64,000 nt of DNA, taken from contig JAUMIR010000005.1 in assembly GCA_030847615.1 (NCBI GenBank), forward strand, positions 105,243,116 to 105,307,115. Direction: 5' to 3'. Numbering within the stretch: position 1 is the first letter of the stretch; every line of letters starts with the position of its first letter. This DNA comes from Gambelia wislizenii. Taxonomy: Eukaryota > Chordata > Lepidosauria > Squamata > Crotaphytidae. Below, one piece after another: positions 11,041 to 23,798 of the stretch. The position numbers were made by a program, and so were the translations under genes. Under the pieces are notes generated by a model. That model did not search any database and had not been told where the DNA came from. It saw nothing but the letters and a program-made list of their open reading frames with translations.

Positions 11041-13386
11041 GGATGGGTAAAAGAATATCAGCACCTCCTGCTACAGAATGCCTTCTGCAGTCAGACTGAA
11101 CACAGGTAGTCAAGACCAACTGAACATCCATAGGCTCTACTTTATGCTTTCTGACAGGGGAACACTTCAGTAACTTTTTTTCTTAGAACGTTTGTAGGAA
11201 CCTGTTTCATAGCATTCTGATGGTCATCTAGCGGGAAGCACGACTAGCAGTTTGGAGACAAGGACTGACAGTGTAACCGGGATGTTGGGGTGGGGTCATT
11301 TGGTACTAAGCTTAATATCAAAGGAGACGGCCCTCCCACTGCAGAAGCCAACAGTCTTCAAGGAACTGCTGCACTTTCCCTGTTGAGTCAATAGAATGGC
11401 TGAACCTGAGCAAGCAGCACCCTTCTACTCCTTCAGAAAATACTTTATAGTATTGGCGTGATGCACCTGGGTGACTCTGAGTCTGCCACCTGAAGCGCCT
11501 TCTCCCACAAGAGAGTATCAATTCAAAAGGCTCTGTTTTGTTTGGCCTTCTTGGTAGGGCACAACAATGCTTAAAGTATTCAATCCGGTGATGCTTTCCC
11601 AGAGATGATGACAATCCAAAGGTAGTAATTTACATCTACAAGAAGAGCATTTGCACAAAAAAAACCTTAGTACTACGAGAGCTCCTACAAAGATGAATTA
11701 TCAAGGACAGCATATAATAATCTGAGCCAACAGTGTAGAAGGAGGGAAAAGACAGAGACAAACAACAAAAAGAGGCAGTGAGAAAACAAAATTGGTTATG
11801 AGAGCTTTTCTTTAGCATCCAACAAATGTTCCTGAAGCTTCAAGTGTGACATGGTAAAAAAAACAAAAAACAAAAAAACTCATAAGTAATGCCCTGAACA
11901 TTCAGCTAAGTCTTACCAAAACTGTAAGCTAGCTACAAATATTTGCTGAATGGAATTCTGAGCAACTACAGAACCCATACATGGGACTACACAGAAACTC
12001 TACAACATTACGATACAAAGTTATCTTAAACAGTGAAAAGACAAGGAAGAGTCTAAAAATAAGATCAATATTTTTTCACTGTAAACATCTCTTATTACTT
12101 TAATATAATCATCCTACATGCAAATACACTCTTTGCCAGGGGTGGAGAAGCACATTGGGTGAGGCAGATTCCCTTCTCTTGGCAATCCTCCAAGGCAAGA
12201 TGTCAGAGGGCAAAGCCGCCCCCCTCCAATGTCACCTAGTCCTTGGACAAAGCATTCCGTGGACTATTTCTTCCCAGCACTTTGCTTTGGCCAGGAACCC
12301 AACTTTGCTTCTCTTCCTGCACATGGAAGAGTGAGATGGAGCAAAGTTGCTGTGAGTTTTCACTTGCGTGGGGAATCCCTGTGGGTTATATCACAACGAT
12401 AACAATCAAAATTTCATGTCCCCCCTTGCTGTAACCTATAAGGGGGACATGTGAACTGGAGCTTCCACTGGCCAGATTTCTATTCTCTGTGAGCTAGACT
12501 GGGCTTGTGGATCAGAAGCCTCCTATCCATTACCTTCTGAAAGGCCATCTTGCTAGGTAAAGGAAGAAACCAGTGTTGTAATTTAAAACAGAAGCATCTT
12601 TGAAGGTATATTTTACATTCGCTCATAGAAATAAAAACTTGGTGATCTCTGCTTAAAGAAACCATGGATACTTCTTCATTATTATTTACATAGTGCTATC
12701 ATTGTACATAGTGCTTTACAATACAAAAGAGGCAGGTTTGAAGAGTATATTAAAACCTTGTTAAGTATTTACACATCAATAGATACCCACTAGATGCTTG
12801 AAATTTTGTTGCAATGCTGTGTCCAAACAGGAAAAGGGGTGAACGGAGACTCAAGTGACCTGTCAAACAACTGAATTTGCAATGCAAAATAAAACCCTTG
12901 CAAACTCGATCCTGGAACTAATAGTTCCTTATACACTCTATTTCTCTATCCTATGCATTAGCCAACATCAAATATTTAGGAAAGCAGCTTACTGGAAATT
13001 TTCAATCATTGCCTGTATCATTAATTTAAAAGTCTTAAATCTCCCCCAAACCTATGTAATAACCTACTACTCTTTTAAGGTATCTGCACCACAAACGGTG
13101 CCCTATATTAAGTATACGGGTGTTTAGTCATACCAGTTCTCACAAAATTAATGCCAGAACCTGTGTAAATACATTATGTACATAAGCTAGCCTGAACAAC
13201 CATATATTACAAACCAGAAATCAACCTTTATATATCTTATGTGAATGAATAACTGCAAATCTCTATTTAAGATATCTGACTTCTGTCATAAACTTCAAAA
13301 TGGGTCAAAAGAGCATTTCTTATCAACTTTAAATTAAAACAATATGGCATGAAATGTTCTATGACTTATACAAAAATATTACTTGC
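11041..13386. other. UBE2K intron 2, 5' part: no firm features
   Basis: Possible upstream DIRS debris may continue to about 11.6 kb (minus-strand frame 11614-11318), but I cannot identify a domain in it. Beyond that, 12.6-12.75 kb has a MIR-like phrase (tacatagtgctttacaatac). The rest is plain AT-rich intron. Confidence 0.4.
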
Positions 13387-13480
13387 CTTCATATGGTGTG
13401 TCCGGAGGTCCTGCTATTTCTCCTCTTAGTTCTGTAAAATTTTCATCTACAAGATCTACTTTAATTTGATTTTTGCTTGT
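13387..13480 (-). CDS. UBE2K: UBE2K exon 2, with GC splice donor
   Basis: A 94-nt exon encoding residues 22-52 and the first base of Gly53 (TSKNQIKVDLVDEN, then FTELRGEIAGPPDTPYE). The acceptor is a good pyrimidine tract ending TTTTTAAG before ACAAGC. The donor is GAAG|GCAAGTAA: the intron starts with GC, not GT. Only this cut gives the known protein frame with exon 3 (G + GT GGA AGA). AG|GCAAGT is the strong consensus of the minor GC-AG intron class, which is spliced by the normal U2 spliceosome. The exon forms strands 1-2 of the E2 fold, including the conserved PPDTPYEGG turn. Confidence 0.96.
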
Positions 13481-15984
13481 CTTAAAAATAAAAACAGAAA
13501 AATTACAATCAGATGTTAATATAGATTAGATTATCTTTTCTCTTAAATTTAGAGAGATAAGAATTTTACAGCCATTTCCCAAAAAAGCTAGTATAGAGAT
13601 TCAGCCTAGAAGCCACTGTTTAACAACTCTGAAATTACATGTATGTAGTGATTAAAACAAGTTTGGGGTAGACATTAAGTGAGACCCCCAGCAACATTTT
13701 TAAAATTAGATTAGGGCTCCAAGATCCTCATGGTTAAGCTACTTAAATCACAACTCAAGTAAATGGGATTTAAGTAACCTGTATTCAAGACTTCTATATT
13801 CATATTTAAATTAGAAGTGACTACTTCATTACATTTACAGTCTAGTTACAATCCACAAATTAAACAATCAACAAGGTCCAATTCACAAATAAACGTTTTC
13901 ATTCCACATAATAATTAGCTTTAATTCAATATAAAGACCTTCCAAAGTACTGTAGCTCAAAACCCTGTTTTCAATTACAGTTCCTGTTGAGTTTTAAAAT
14001 ATAGTCAGCAAGGCAATATACACTTGACAATAAGAAATACTACACTATCTCTGCTATGCATGGGACCTTCAGTTAAGTCACATACTGAGATTTACCCATC
14101 CCTACTATTTTCCTATATCACTATCATCTCAAACAAAAGCAATTAAGGGTGTAAAGAAGTTACTTTTAAAACAAAGGTGGCAGACAAGGATTTAATTGCA
14201 ACAATTTACTGCTGTAAGAGTTTGGGAGATGATTCTATTCTGCTGCAGACTGAAGAAGTTTTGGAAAAGCTGGAAGCAGGATAATATACACATGGTTACA
14301 GCTAGGGTTTGGCAATTTATTTGCCCATTTATTTTCTATCTCATAGGCCCCATCATTTTCTCATGGGTGAATATTTGAAGAATACCACTGTACTGATAGT
14401 AGCTTACCATTATTATAGAACGCCAAAGAGCACAGCATATTACCAACTCAGACAAGCTCTGTCCATATGGTTTACAATTTAAAGACAAAGAGATCATAAA
14501 GTGAAAGCAAAGATAAACGGGAAAGTATGTGAGTTACTTCAGTTACAGCAGGGCGTGGAGAAGAAGGGACTGTAAAGGCTTCAGAAAAAAAAAAGGACTG
14601 CACCCACCAAGATGAGTACCTGAATTGGCCCTTACAAAAGCTGTTCTAGAAAATGGTCTGACAGGCATTATTAAAACTATGCTGATTACGTTTAGTTAAG
14701 TGCCTTGGCAGGATAGTTCCTGGGAACCTGGATAAGAACTCAATATTCTGAAGAAAGAGCAAAACGTAAGTTCTCTAAACACAGATGACACACAAAGGTT
14801 TTAAGAGAACTTTTTCCACACAGTTGATCATTCAGATTACTTTATTATGGTTTTATCTGTAAGACTGCAGGAAACATACTTTTAGAGCTGCAACAGTCAT
14901 GGGTAAAACTACCAGTATAACAAAGCTTTTCCCACTGATTGCCCACTTTAACTGCACACATCTCTAAACAGCAACAAATCATCAAATGTTCCAAATGTAC
15001 CGGTGGGCAGAGTGTTGGACTAGTGGGCAGAGTGTTGGACTTGGACCAAATAGACCAAAAATGTAAATCCTCATTCCATAAAAGCTCATTAAATGACAAT
15101 GGACCTATTAGACACAGTCTAACATTCCACAGGGCTACTGTGAGAATAAAAATGTAGTGGAGATGTGTGACTTTGAATGACTTGAAGAGAGGTGGGGGGG
15201 AGAAATAACAAACAAATCAGTTACTTCTTTAGCTTGTCTTGCAATAACAACTACTTAATTTGGTTTTATAATTAGCAAGAGTATCAAACCTGCTGCTAAT
15301 TATCTTCTTTATTGTTTTCATAATGTTAATGTTTTAGCCAAATGTTGACAAATATTTTTTTACTCCGTTGACTGAGGAGTGTATCCAAAATTCCAGTGAG
15401 CTGAGCTTGGTTTATGGGATGCTCCTGCTAGAATAATGGGGAGGCAATTTCCATCTGTTTTTTCTTCCTTCTGTGGCTCCCTGAGAAGGTGCTCCAGAGG
15501 TCTGGAGGGCCTTTTGTAACAGTGTGTAAGTTTTCATGGGGAACTATAAAGGGAATCAGCAAAAATACTGCTCTTCTGCCAGCAGAAGCTTCTCTAGACT
15601 TGACTTTCACAAATGGAATGCATGCTTCCATTTGAAGAAGCAACTCTCTGGATCTAACCAAGGTGTGGTGTGTGTTTATTGTTGTTTTTTGAGGAGGGAG
15701 ATAATTATGCACAATTCTCGTCAGAACATCTAATAAGGCACTCTGTGTGGGGAGCACTTCTTTCCAGTAACAGCTGGGAAGTAACACTGGACACAAGACA
15801 TCTTGGTCATCAGTGTATAAGCACATAGCTGCTGGCAGGCTAGCATTTCCAGCCTCAGCTAATGACATCAGTGAGGAATGTCATCCACACAAGGTACTGA
15901 CCAAAATGTCCCCTTCCTTCCCAATGGGTACAGGTCCCACCTTCCCACTCATGCATCCAACTAAACTCAATAGGCTATAGCAAG
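13481..15984. other. UBE2K intron 1, 3' part: nothing firm
   Basis: AT-rich intron. A minus-strand open frame of 146 codons (15868-15428) has no domain I recognise and no neighbouring splice pattern; I regard it as chance or as part of an unclassified repeat. Confidence 0.4.
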
Positions 15985-15985
15985 A

Positions 15986-16016
<31 letters not shown>

Positions 16017-16085
16017 TTATTTTTATCCCGCCCCTCTGTTAAAAACAATCAGGGCGGCTTACAAAAATTAAAATAAGGAGCCTTT
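15985..16085 (-). mobile_element. L2-like LINE 3' tail with (TTA)n end
   Basis: An (AAT)n run (about 15988-16014 on the plus strand) followed by the inverse of GCCGCCCTGATTG and AGAGGGGCGGGATAAAAATAA. This is the 3' end of an L2-type LINE inserted in minus orientation, its microsatellite being the 3' tail. Only the tail is present. Confidence 0.65.
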
Positions 16086-16737
16086 TCCTTTTCTTCCTGT
16101 ACTGTTCAATTAAGGCTGTAACCACACTGCAGGCTTACATAGAAGTGATTCCTCTAGAACTCAGTAGAACATAGTTTTAATGGAATATTTTAGTAATCTG
16201 TGAGTCTGGGAGCTTCTGCAATACCACTTCTTTCTGTGATGTGCAGCTGGGAAACATGAAAAGACCCAGCCCATGGAAGAGGAACCTAAACCATTGGATG
16301 GAAGCCTCCATCCCAATATCAATGATCCAAATTCATATCTACTTTCTGTGAGACAGGAAGCTGATAAAAAAATACTAAAAAGAATGAAGCACACTCAGAA
16401 GAGAGAGATAAATAAAGGAGGCTAGAATTGGTTTGCATGCAACATAAGCTGCATTTCTTATAGGGTTCAAAATAAATGTATCTCTCCCAAACATCACATG
16501 ACTCAATATACCAGCTCCATTTAACACATCTGGAACACTTCCATAACAATCAGGGTTGGCCCAGCATTAAAAAATTCACACCCCTGATGCCTGCAGACCT
16601 TGCCTTGCTCTGTCCCCTAGCATTCTCTTGCCCACTTACTTTGACAACATTTCTGCTTAGCAAAGAAAACTGGTTTTTCAAGACCTATTACTCAAGTCTA
16701 ACTGCCTTTACAGCAACTATCCCAGCTCATACCTATA

Positions 16738-16739
16738 AC

Positions 16740-16779
<40 letters not shown>

Positions 16780-16966
16780 TTTATTTATACCCCGCCCCTC
16801 TGTTAAAACAATCGGGGTGGCTTACAAAATTTAAAATACAATACAAATAAAATCCCTAAACACCCCCACTCCCACCCTCCCCCATAAAAAAACATTAAAC
16901 AAATATAAATTAAAAACAACTAATCTAAAATCACATTTAAAACTATAAATACAATAAAATACAATA
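16738..16966 (-). mobile_element. L2-like LINE 3' end, young copy
   Basis: An (AAT)n tail (16738-16779) followed by about 190 bp that is almost letter-for-letter the same as 53374-53565. I count about three differences, one of them a single-base indel. On the minus strand it ends GCCACCCCGATTG then AGAGGGGCGGGGTATAAAT. 5'-truncated before any coding sequence. The near identity of the two copies indicates recent activity of this LINE family. Confidence 0.75.
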
Positions 16967-18299
16967 AGCAACAGTGATGCAAAATCTTGGCAAGGAAAAA
17001 GTTAAGAATTTGAGAAGTCCTTGAACTCCTCTCTCTAGGGGAACAATATACTGCATTTTAAACTTGAAAACATTTCCCGATTACCATTCTCTAAAGATCA
17101 CTTGTGTTTCCCAAATATACCGTTATCTTCATCTACAAAACATAGCAGCCTTGCAGTATAGACAGATCTTACCTTCCTATCACATGTCCGTAGAAGGTTA
17201 AATATCTGGATCACAGCAGTCTAACCTAATACAAATGAGATCTAGAAGTCTAGTCAAAAATCTCAAAATATTCATATGTGATGAACAAACTATCTTAAGA
17301 GACACATATCCTCAGTGCAGTTGTCTTCTCATCTGACCACAGCTATCAGAACCAGAACTCAAATAGGAGCAACCATCAGGATTACATTCAACTATGTTCA
17401 TTTTTCTCTCTCTCATCTTGGAGCACCAGTTGTACTACTCTGTGGTAAGTACAAACAGAACACAAAGTCACAAAATGACATAGTGGTATCTACACTTTGG
17501 GCATTTAATAGCCAGTATACAACTCTGCTGTAATATTTCTGGGTAAGAACAAACTATTTAAAATGATGTGAACTTGTTGTGATCTGGCTGATGTTCTTGC
17601 AAGATAGCATCAGTAGGATATTATTTGTACAGAAGCGGCAATATGTACAATAGTGAACTTTTTCCATATTTACTTTTCCCTGTGAAATGTCACCAATTTG
17701 TTTTGGTAGCCAACACTTGTTTACAAAGGACAGGATTTAAAAAGTGTTTTACTCCCATCCCTGCGGGTACTGCACTGTCAGATTAGTATCTGTGGCTAAT
17801 AATTGGCTAGTATGTTAGCTGAGATAGGAAAACCATGAATATTATCTCCTTAAAATGCTGCACAGATGGGTTTTGCTTCACATTCAGTTTCTGATTATCA
17901 TGCAAAGATGATGCTATTTAAGTAAATAAATGATAATGATGATGATGATGACAGTAAATGCACAGTGTCAAAAATGAATTCCTTCTGGCTATCCTCAGCT
18001 GATTAATCATCCTAGAAGAATTTATATTTCTCTTCATAGCCTTCTATAGGTCATATAACTTGCAGCTTGGTTTCTTTGCTTAAGTCATGCATAGCTTTGA
18101 GACTATCTATAAATAGTTCACATTTTATTTTTATACAGTACTCTTTACTTCAGAAAGCAACACAGAAGAATTTCTAAAACAGAAAAAAATATTTGTATTA
18201 CTTATTTGAAGGGAATGCGGCATGATGCTCATCACCTTAGAAATATATTATGGTCTCATAAGATGTAAAGTGTTATCTTTCAGATAAAAAAAATTACCT
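16967..18299. other. UBE2K intron 1: nothing recognised
   Basis: AT-rich intron with a short (GAT)n run near 17932-17952. No exon or repeat family seen. Confidence 0.5.
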
Positions 18300-18505
18300 T
18301 CTGTAGACAGACTTCACCGTGCCACAAGTTTTCCTTCAAGTGAGTACCCAGCTTGTGGGGGCAATTAGCTAACACACATTGGAAGCTGTTTAATGCAGTT
18401 AGATGTGTAAATAGCTATTGCTTAAAACAATTTGTAAGCCGCTCTGATAGCCTTGTGGCTGAAGAGCGGGGTATAAATAACTAAATAAATAAAATAAATA
18501 AAGTA
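18300..18505 (+). mobile_element. L2/SINE-type 3' end, plus orientation
   Basis: Contains AATTTGTAAGCCGCTCTGAT and gaagagcggggtataaataa followed by an (AAAT)n tail. The same sequence occurs inverted at about 49640-49790, including the phrase gatgtgtaaat and aagctgtttaatgcag-like segment, so both belong to one family. The tail resembles L2-type LINE ends, and it may be a SINE using that LINE. Confidence 0.6.
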
Positions 18506-19847
18506 GTCATGAAAGTAGGTTTTAATAAGTTAACCACTCCAATCTGGTTACAGTATTTGCATGTATCAACTAATTGTGGTCCAGCAATTACAATGAGGTA
18601 GAGGAGTTTCAGGCTGTAGCCCTGAATCTGCATGTATACTGTAGTTACAATTTTGTCCAGTTATCCAAAGCAGTAGCACTCCAGAAGACTACAAATATCA
18701 TGCTGTATGTTTTCAACGATGAGAAGCACAAGTCCAGATACATCTTTCACAATATCTATATATACCCTTTATATTCTTGGAACAAGCAAAGAGATTATAT
18801 TAAGTCCAAAAGCACACTAGAATTGTTGCCTGAGCTTATAACACTTTCCTTTTCTTCACTATTATAAAGATGTCTCCATTTCCTCATGAGACTATTTTAA
18901 AAGCTCAGTGTATATATTATTTATTTATGCTCTCTCATCTTTAATCTCCAATGAAATATTTTTATACAGCTAACTTGTATCCTCCAGGCTTTTATACATT
19001 TACACAGGCACTGTCTTACGGTTAGTGTTGTTAAATTAAGAGGATGTTGTCACGCAAGTCATGTCTCAATGGCTGAAGCCAATACACTTTCCAACTCAAC
19101 AGCCTAGCTGACACTGGACCTTAACCTCTGTTTTATAAAGGACAAGAAAACAGTGGGTTTTACTCATGGCATTCACATAACATTTAAGAAACAGGTGGCA
19201 ACAAAAGGATGCTGTTCCTCGGATTTTAATGCAGCCCCATGACTCCCCAATTTAGTGCACGCTGTTCCTTCTGGGAGTGCTGCTTTCCAAAGCCACACAT
19301 CCTATTTTTGGTTCTTCCCCTCCCAATCTTGCTAGTTACTAAAAGGCCATCCAAATGCTGGTTGTGTTTTTCCTGTGTGTTCTTGTCTTTCCTTGGCCTT
19401 CTGAAGCACTTCACATCTCTCCAGAGCAGTAATATGTTACATCAGAGTCTCTAAGAAACTGCCAATCTACAGCTTCTCAGCCAACTTGCTCTTGACACAC
19501 CTCTCTTAACCTGCAGGTTCTTAGCTCCCACTGTCTTCACATCATCCTTGATTTTCTGTTCCTTACTTCAGAGTCAACTGGTTTCTGAACTTCAGATTCT
19601 GAAATAACTAAACATTACTGGGAAAGTTACATGCTCCTTAAATCTGAGCAGATAAATGAAGAATCATTTTGTTTTCTGATGGTTTCAGAAGCACCTACTA
19701 GGATGCATTCTCCCACTTCTGAGTAGACACACACAGGATGGGTTTTGGGATGATCTCTTAAATTGCTACTCATGCATAAGTGGTAGGCTAATTGTCAGAT
19801 GTACTTTCATGTTTCTGTTAAAAGTGCTACTGAGATACTCTCTCCTT

Positions 19848-20105
19848 TTGTTTTTGTTGTAGTTGTTGTTGTGTGCTTTCAAGTCATTTCTGACTTATGA
19901 TGACCACAAGGCAAATCCATCACAGGGGTTTCTTGGCAGAATATGTTCTGAAGGGGTTTGCCCTTGCCTTCATCTGAGGCTAAAACAGTGTGATTTGCCC
20001 AAGGTCACCCAAGCCATAGGTTTCTATGGCTGAGCAGGAATTCAAACCCAGTCTTCCAGTGCTCTAGTCCAACACACAAACTACTACACGACACTGGCTC
20101 TCATA
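19848..20105 (-). mobile_element. Sauria SINE (tRNA-derived), nearly full length
   Basis: On the minus strand from about 20103 it begins GAGAGCCAGTGTCGTGTAGTAG (tRNA A-box region), then CTGGGTTTGAATTCCTGCTC (B box), the body CTTGGGCAAATCACACTG, and ends GTGGTCATCATAAGTCAGAA, GACTTGAAAGCACACAAC and a short (CAA)n tail. That is the Sauria SINE structure, with a tRNA head and a Bov-B tail. It supports a squamate origin of the DNA. It lies in UBE2K intron 1. Confidence 0.85.
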
Positions 20106-20987
20106 ATCTCTCTTACGCACTTTTAAATAAAAATGCATTGCAAAGCTTTTGGAAACTGTGTGTGTAACACCGCTTGGTATTTTCTCTGTCTGATTTTGAT
20201 GTGTCATTTATGTTTTGGATTCAGGCAGATGTCTTTGTGTTGTAGCTGCATGCCAATCTTTCCTAAACTGGAATTTGACCCTAAAGCTGAGAAAGGTTCC
20301 CAGCCCCTATCCTAACGGATGGACTTAACCTCCAGAATGATAACCTAAAAGGTTAAAGAAGCGATGTCCCCTATTACTAGGCTGGTAGCAGAACGGTCGC
20401 ACAAATTATGGTGGCTTCAATGGTGACACCTTTGAACTTAGTTGACAAACTTCTTTTCCCCTATCCCTATGGAGAGAGAAGTGAGCCAAAGTACCAGATA
20501 GAGAAGCTCGATTTGGCATTGTCAAGATTCAATGACAAAACCTAATCTTGGCTCCAGAGGGCTAAAGGAGTGTTGCCCCCGAACAAAAACAATTCCCTTG
20601 CATTAAGTGTTTTTATTTGAAAGTGTAACATACTTCACTGACTACAGACAGTTACTTCCAAAAGATTCCTTCTTTGATCATGGTGTCTCCCCTGCCAGGT
20701 AAGTATGGGGAGGACCTCCAAATGCGTAGACAAAACATTTTTTGGACATGGGTAAACAGGCATTGTTTGCCTCAAAAGCTCTAAGTGGTGGTGCTGCTAC
20801 CCTTCCTTACTGCATCTTCTACCTGCCATAGAAATATTTCTTATATCAGGATGACACTACAGTTTCAGTCTTTTGGCACTTATAATTCCATTAGCTTTTT
20901 AGCCTAAGGTGCTTAAACTATAGATAGCCTTCTAACAGTAGTTTATCAGGTTCCAACTTTTCCTCCTTTAAAATGGAGTCTTGATTA

Positions 20988-21391
20988 CAGGAGGCCCGCT
21001 TACTACGCGAGGAATCCATTCCAAGATGCTTCATATAATATGATTTTCACTTGTAATGCAAACTTTGTTTTTCTTACCTGAAATGAATGATGTGTCCTCT
21101 CTAGGCCCTCCAGTACATTTCTATGGTGTGCTTTCACCAGATGCTGATCACAGTCACACTGGAGGAATGAGAAAGGACACCTCTCTAGGCATTTTCTAGG
21201 TCCTCCAGTGTGACTCTATGGTCAATTTCTGGCAAAGCATACCATAGAAACAGACTGGAAGACCTAGAGATTCCTAGAGAGGACACTTTGACATTCATTT
21301 CAGGTAAGAAAAATAAGGTTCCAGATTGCTTTTTTTGTCACATATAAATGAAACTGTGTAGTATGAGCTCACATAATACACAGGCCTACTG
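20988..21391. mobile_element. TIR DNA element with long internal palindrome
   Basis: Flanked by TA (20986-20987 and 21392-21393). Starts CAGGAGGCCCGCTTACTACG and ends in an imperfect inverse (...AGGCCTACTG). The core forms a long hairpin: the phrase ctctctaggcattttctagg followed by tcctccagtgtgactctatgg near 21181-21222 is matched inverted at about 21240-21285, with further copies at 21100-21125. The same module occurs in several other TIR elements of this window. Confidence 0.75.
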
Positions 21392-22439
21392 TATTTTATA
21401 GTGACATACAGTATACTCTTTAGCTGAGCCTGAGATATTTCCAGTCTGCCTCTATGATTTTTATGATTATGTGTCTAATTTTTTAATGATTTTTATTTTA
21501 TTATAAGTTGTCTAATATAAACATCTAAATAAACATCCACAATGATATGAATTTTTATTTTTATTTTTATTTTTTGGCAAACTATCACTTTTCTCTGAGA
21601 TGACTGATCTTTAATCAACAAGAAGGATAAATCATGGATCCAAATTTAATTTAATTAAGTAAACATCCTGACCTGAAATACATATTAATAAAACAATCAC
21701 AATATAGTGATCTATTTTTTAAAACCATTAGTAACACAGTTAATAGAAATGGAAATGGGCATTTATACTGTATTAGATACAATGCCAGACAAATCTAAAA
21801 GCAAAATAACAATTAACTTTTTCCAGGTGACTGTCCTTTAGAAGCATATAATTAATATTTGTTTTGTGATGTGTGTTTTTTACTTTTACTATAAATTTCT
21901 TCAAGACTTTTCCTCCCAGATACAGTAAGTGGTCTATAAATCAATGAAATAAAAATAAGCATTAAAATTATTTGCACAGTTTTTCAGACATACTAAAAAA
22001 AATGTATCAACCCTTTCTAGTGCTTTCAAATTTTTTACTTTTCAAAAAAATAAAATCAGATTGCAATCAATTTAAGGCAGTAGGAAGCTTTCCAGATTTT
22101 TTGAAACCTACACATACATCCCTGTGAACATATCACACATCTGGTTATTATGAAATATATACACTTCCACATTGTTTAGTTTAAATCAGATATAATTTAA
22201 ATTAGATTCTCTTTTTTGAAATAATTATTTTAATCTCAAGTATTTTAAAGGGTTTGAATAAAATATTATTAACACCACTTGTGGAGGACAATCCTAAGCA
22301 AGACTTACTCCTAGGAAATTGGGAACACAATTGTAACTCTACTCACTTCTATCAATACAATGGTGTATTTAGAAAACCCCACACCCCTAGCTTGTTGGGC
22401 ACACTGCTTGATCACTCCCCTGTGCAGTGGGAACACATA

Positions 22440-22690
22440 TACAAGCCATAAGACTTTGCTCCATGGCTGGTTTATTTGTGACATCTGGAAGCTAGAGCAA
22501 TACCACTCTGAACAGTTTCAATCTTGTCTAATTTCAGAACTTAAGCAGGCTTGGGCCCAATTAGTATGGAGGCCAGCACATAATAAGCAAGGATCTTCTA
22601 GAAACCTTGCTGAGTTCCCACCACTCAGATTGAATAATGCTGGCCTAGATTGATCAACAGTGTGACTTAGTATAAGGCAGGTTCCTATCT
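22440..22690 (+). mobile_element. 5S-rRNA-headed SINE, second type
   Basis: The plus strand at about 22498-22572 follows 5S rRNA: taccactctgaacag, then aacttaagcaggcttgggcc and ttagtatgga. The tail differs from the Bov-B-tailed copy at 1.8 kb: it ends tggcctagattgatcaacag and ttagtataaggcaggttcct, which looks like an L2/CR1-type end. So it is a different 5S-headed SINE family. Not a 5S rRNA gene, because the head is diverged and incomplete. Confidence 0.6.
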
Positions 22691-22962
22691 TCTTCCTCCA
22701 AACAATAAAAAATCAAATCCAAAACAAACCATGGGCTCTCTTGTTTGGAAGAAACTGACCAGAGAATGGTTGTGATAAACCATTCATGGAGCAAACTGTG
22801 GCTTATATGTTCTTGCCATAAGTGACTGAATAGCAGATACTAGCACACTGCACATGCACAAGAAGGCAAGGTTCCAGAGGAACCCAACATGTGGTGTCCA
22901 AATACAGTCACTGAGTAAGAATGCTTTTCCACATTAATATGAACCATGAAGTTGTCTGTGTA

Positions 22963-23174
22963 CAGTGGATACTCTGTATCCATGGATTTCACCATCCAAG
23001 GCCTGAAAATGTGTTTTTTTTTTTAATTCCAAGAAGCAAACCTTGATTTTGCCATTTTATATACGGGACACCATTTTATTATGCCACTGTATATAATGTG
23101 ACTTGAGCATCCACAGATTTTGGTATCCACAAGGGTCCTGGGACCAAACCTCAGTGGATACCAAGGGCCCACTG
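22963..23174. mobile_element. TIR DNA element (pogo-like MITE), type with gcaaaccttgattttgccat core
   Basis: TA-flanked (22961-22962, 23175-23176). Starts CAGTGGATACTCTGTATCC, ends GGATACCAAGGGCCCACTG. The core phrase gcaaaccttgattttgcc is shared with the elements at 34749, 46223, 49078 and 57715 (some inverted). Confidence 0.75.
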
Positions 23175-23202
23175 TATCTTATTGTATCTGGCATTATAAA
23201 TA

Positions 23203-23445
23203 CTGTGGGCCATTGGTATCCACTGGGGTTTGGTTCCAGCCTTCCCCACACATACACACACACTATGGATACTAAAATCCATGATTGCTCATGTCCCATT
23301 ATATACAATGGCATAGTAAAACAGTGTCCTTTATATAAAATGGCAAACAGCAAGGTTTGCCCTTTTGGAGATATATATATATATTTCTTCAAGCCGTGGA
23401 TGGTTGAATCTGTAGATAAAGAAAATATAGATATGGAAGGCTGAC
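23203..23445. mobile_element. TIR DNA element (pogo-like MITE), inverted relative to its neighbour
   Basis: Begins about 28 bp after the preceding copy. Reads CTGTGGGCCATTGGTATCC at its left and ends near GGAAGGCTGAC before TA. The core has catgtcccattatatacaat and atggcaaacagcaaggtttg, i.e. the family core in the opposite orientation. Contains a (TA)n run at 23371-23384. Confidence 0.7.
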
Positions 23446-23798
23446 TATATAGGACAATAGTTCACACTCTACTAGTATGGTGGGTTTCAAGGAACTGAAC
23501 AGGAACTGGCTGAGGAGGAGAGTGTCACTCCACAGACACAGGAGGTTGATAGCTGGAGGAATGTCACACACAGAACAAGAAAATCCAGGGATTCTTTGAG
23601 CAGCTTGCAGCTACAGAATCGATTCGAAACCCTCTCCCTTATCAAGGACAATGAGTAAGAACAGTATGGACAGACTTCAGGGGCAGTGCAGGGGACCTTG
23701 AGAGTACCACCGGAAGGAACAGCAGCTGCGAAGCCTCAGGTAAGGCATGCGGTGGTGGTGGGGGGACTCCTTGCTGTGGGGTACAGAAGCAGTGGTTT

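Noticed and set aside
13385..13386. That the GC donor is a sequencing error for GT
   Set aside because: Possible in principle, but the flanking AG|GCAAGT is the exact strong consensus of true GC-AG introns, so I kept it as real pending RNA data.
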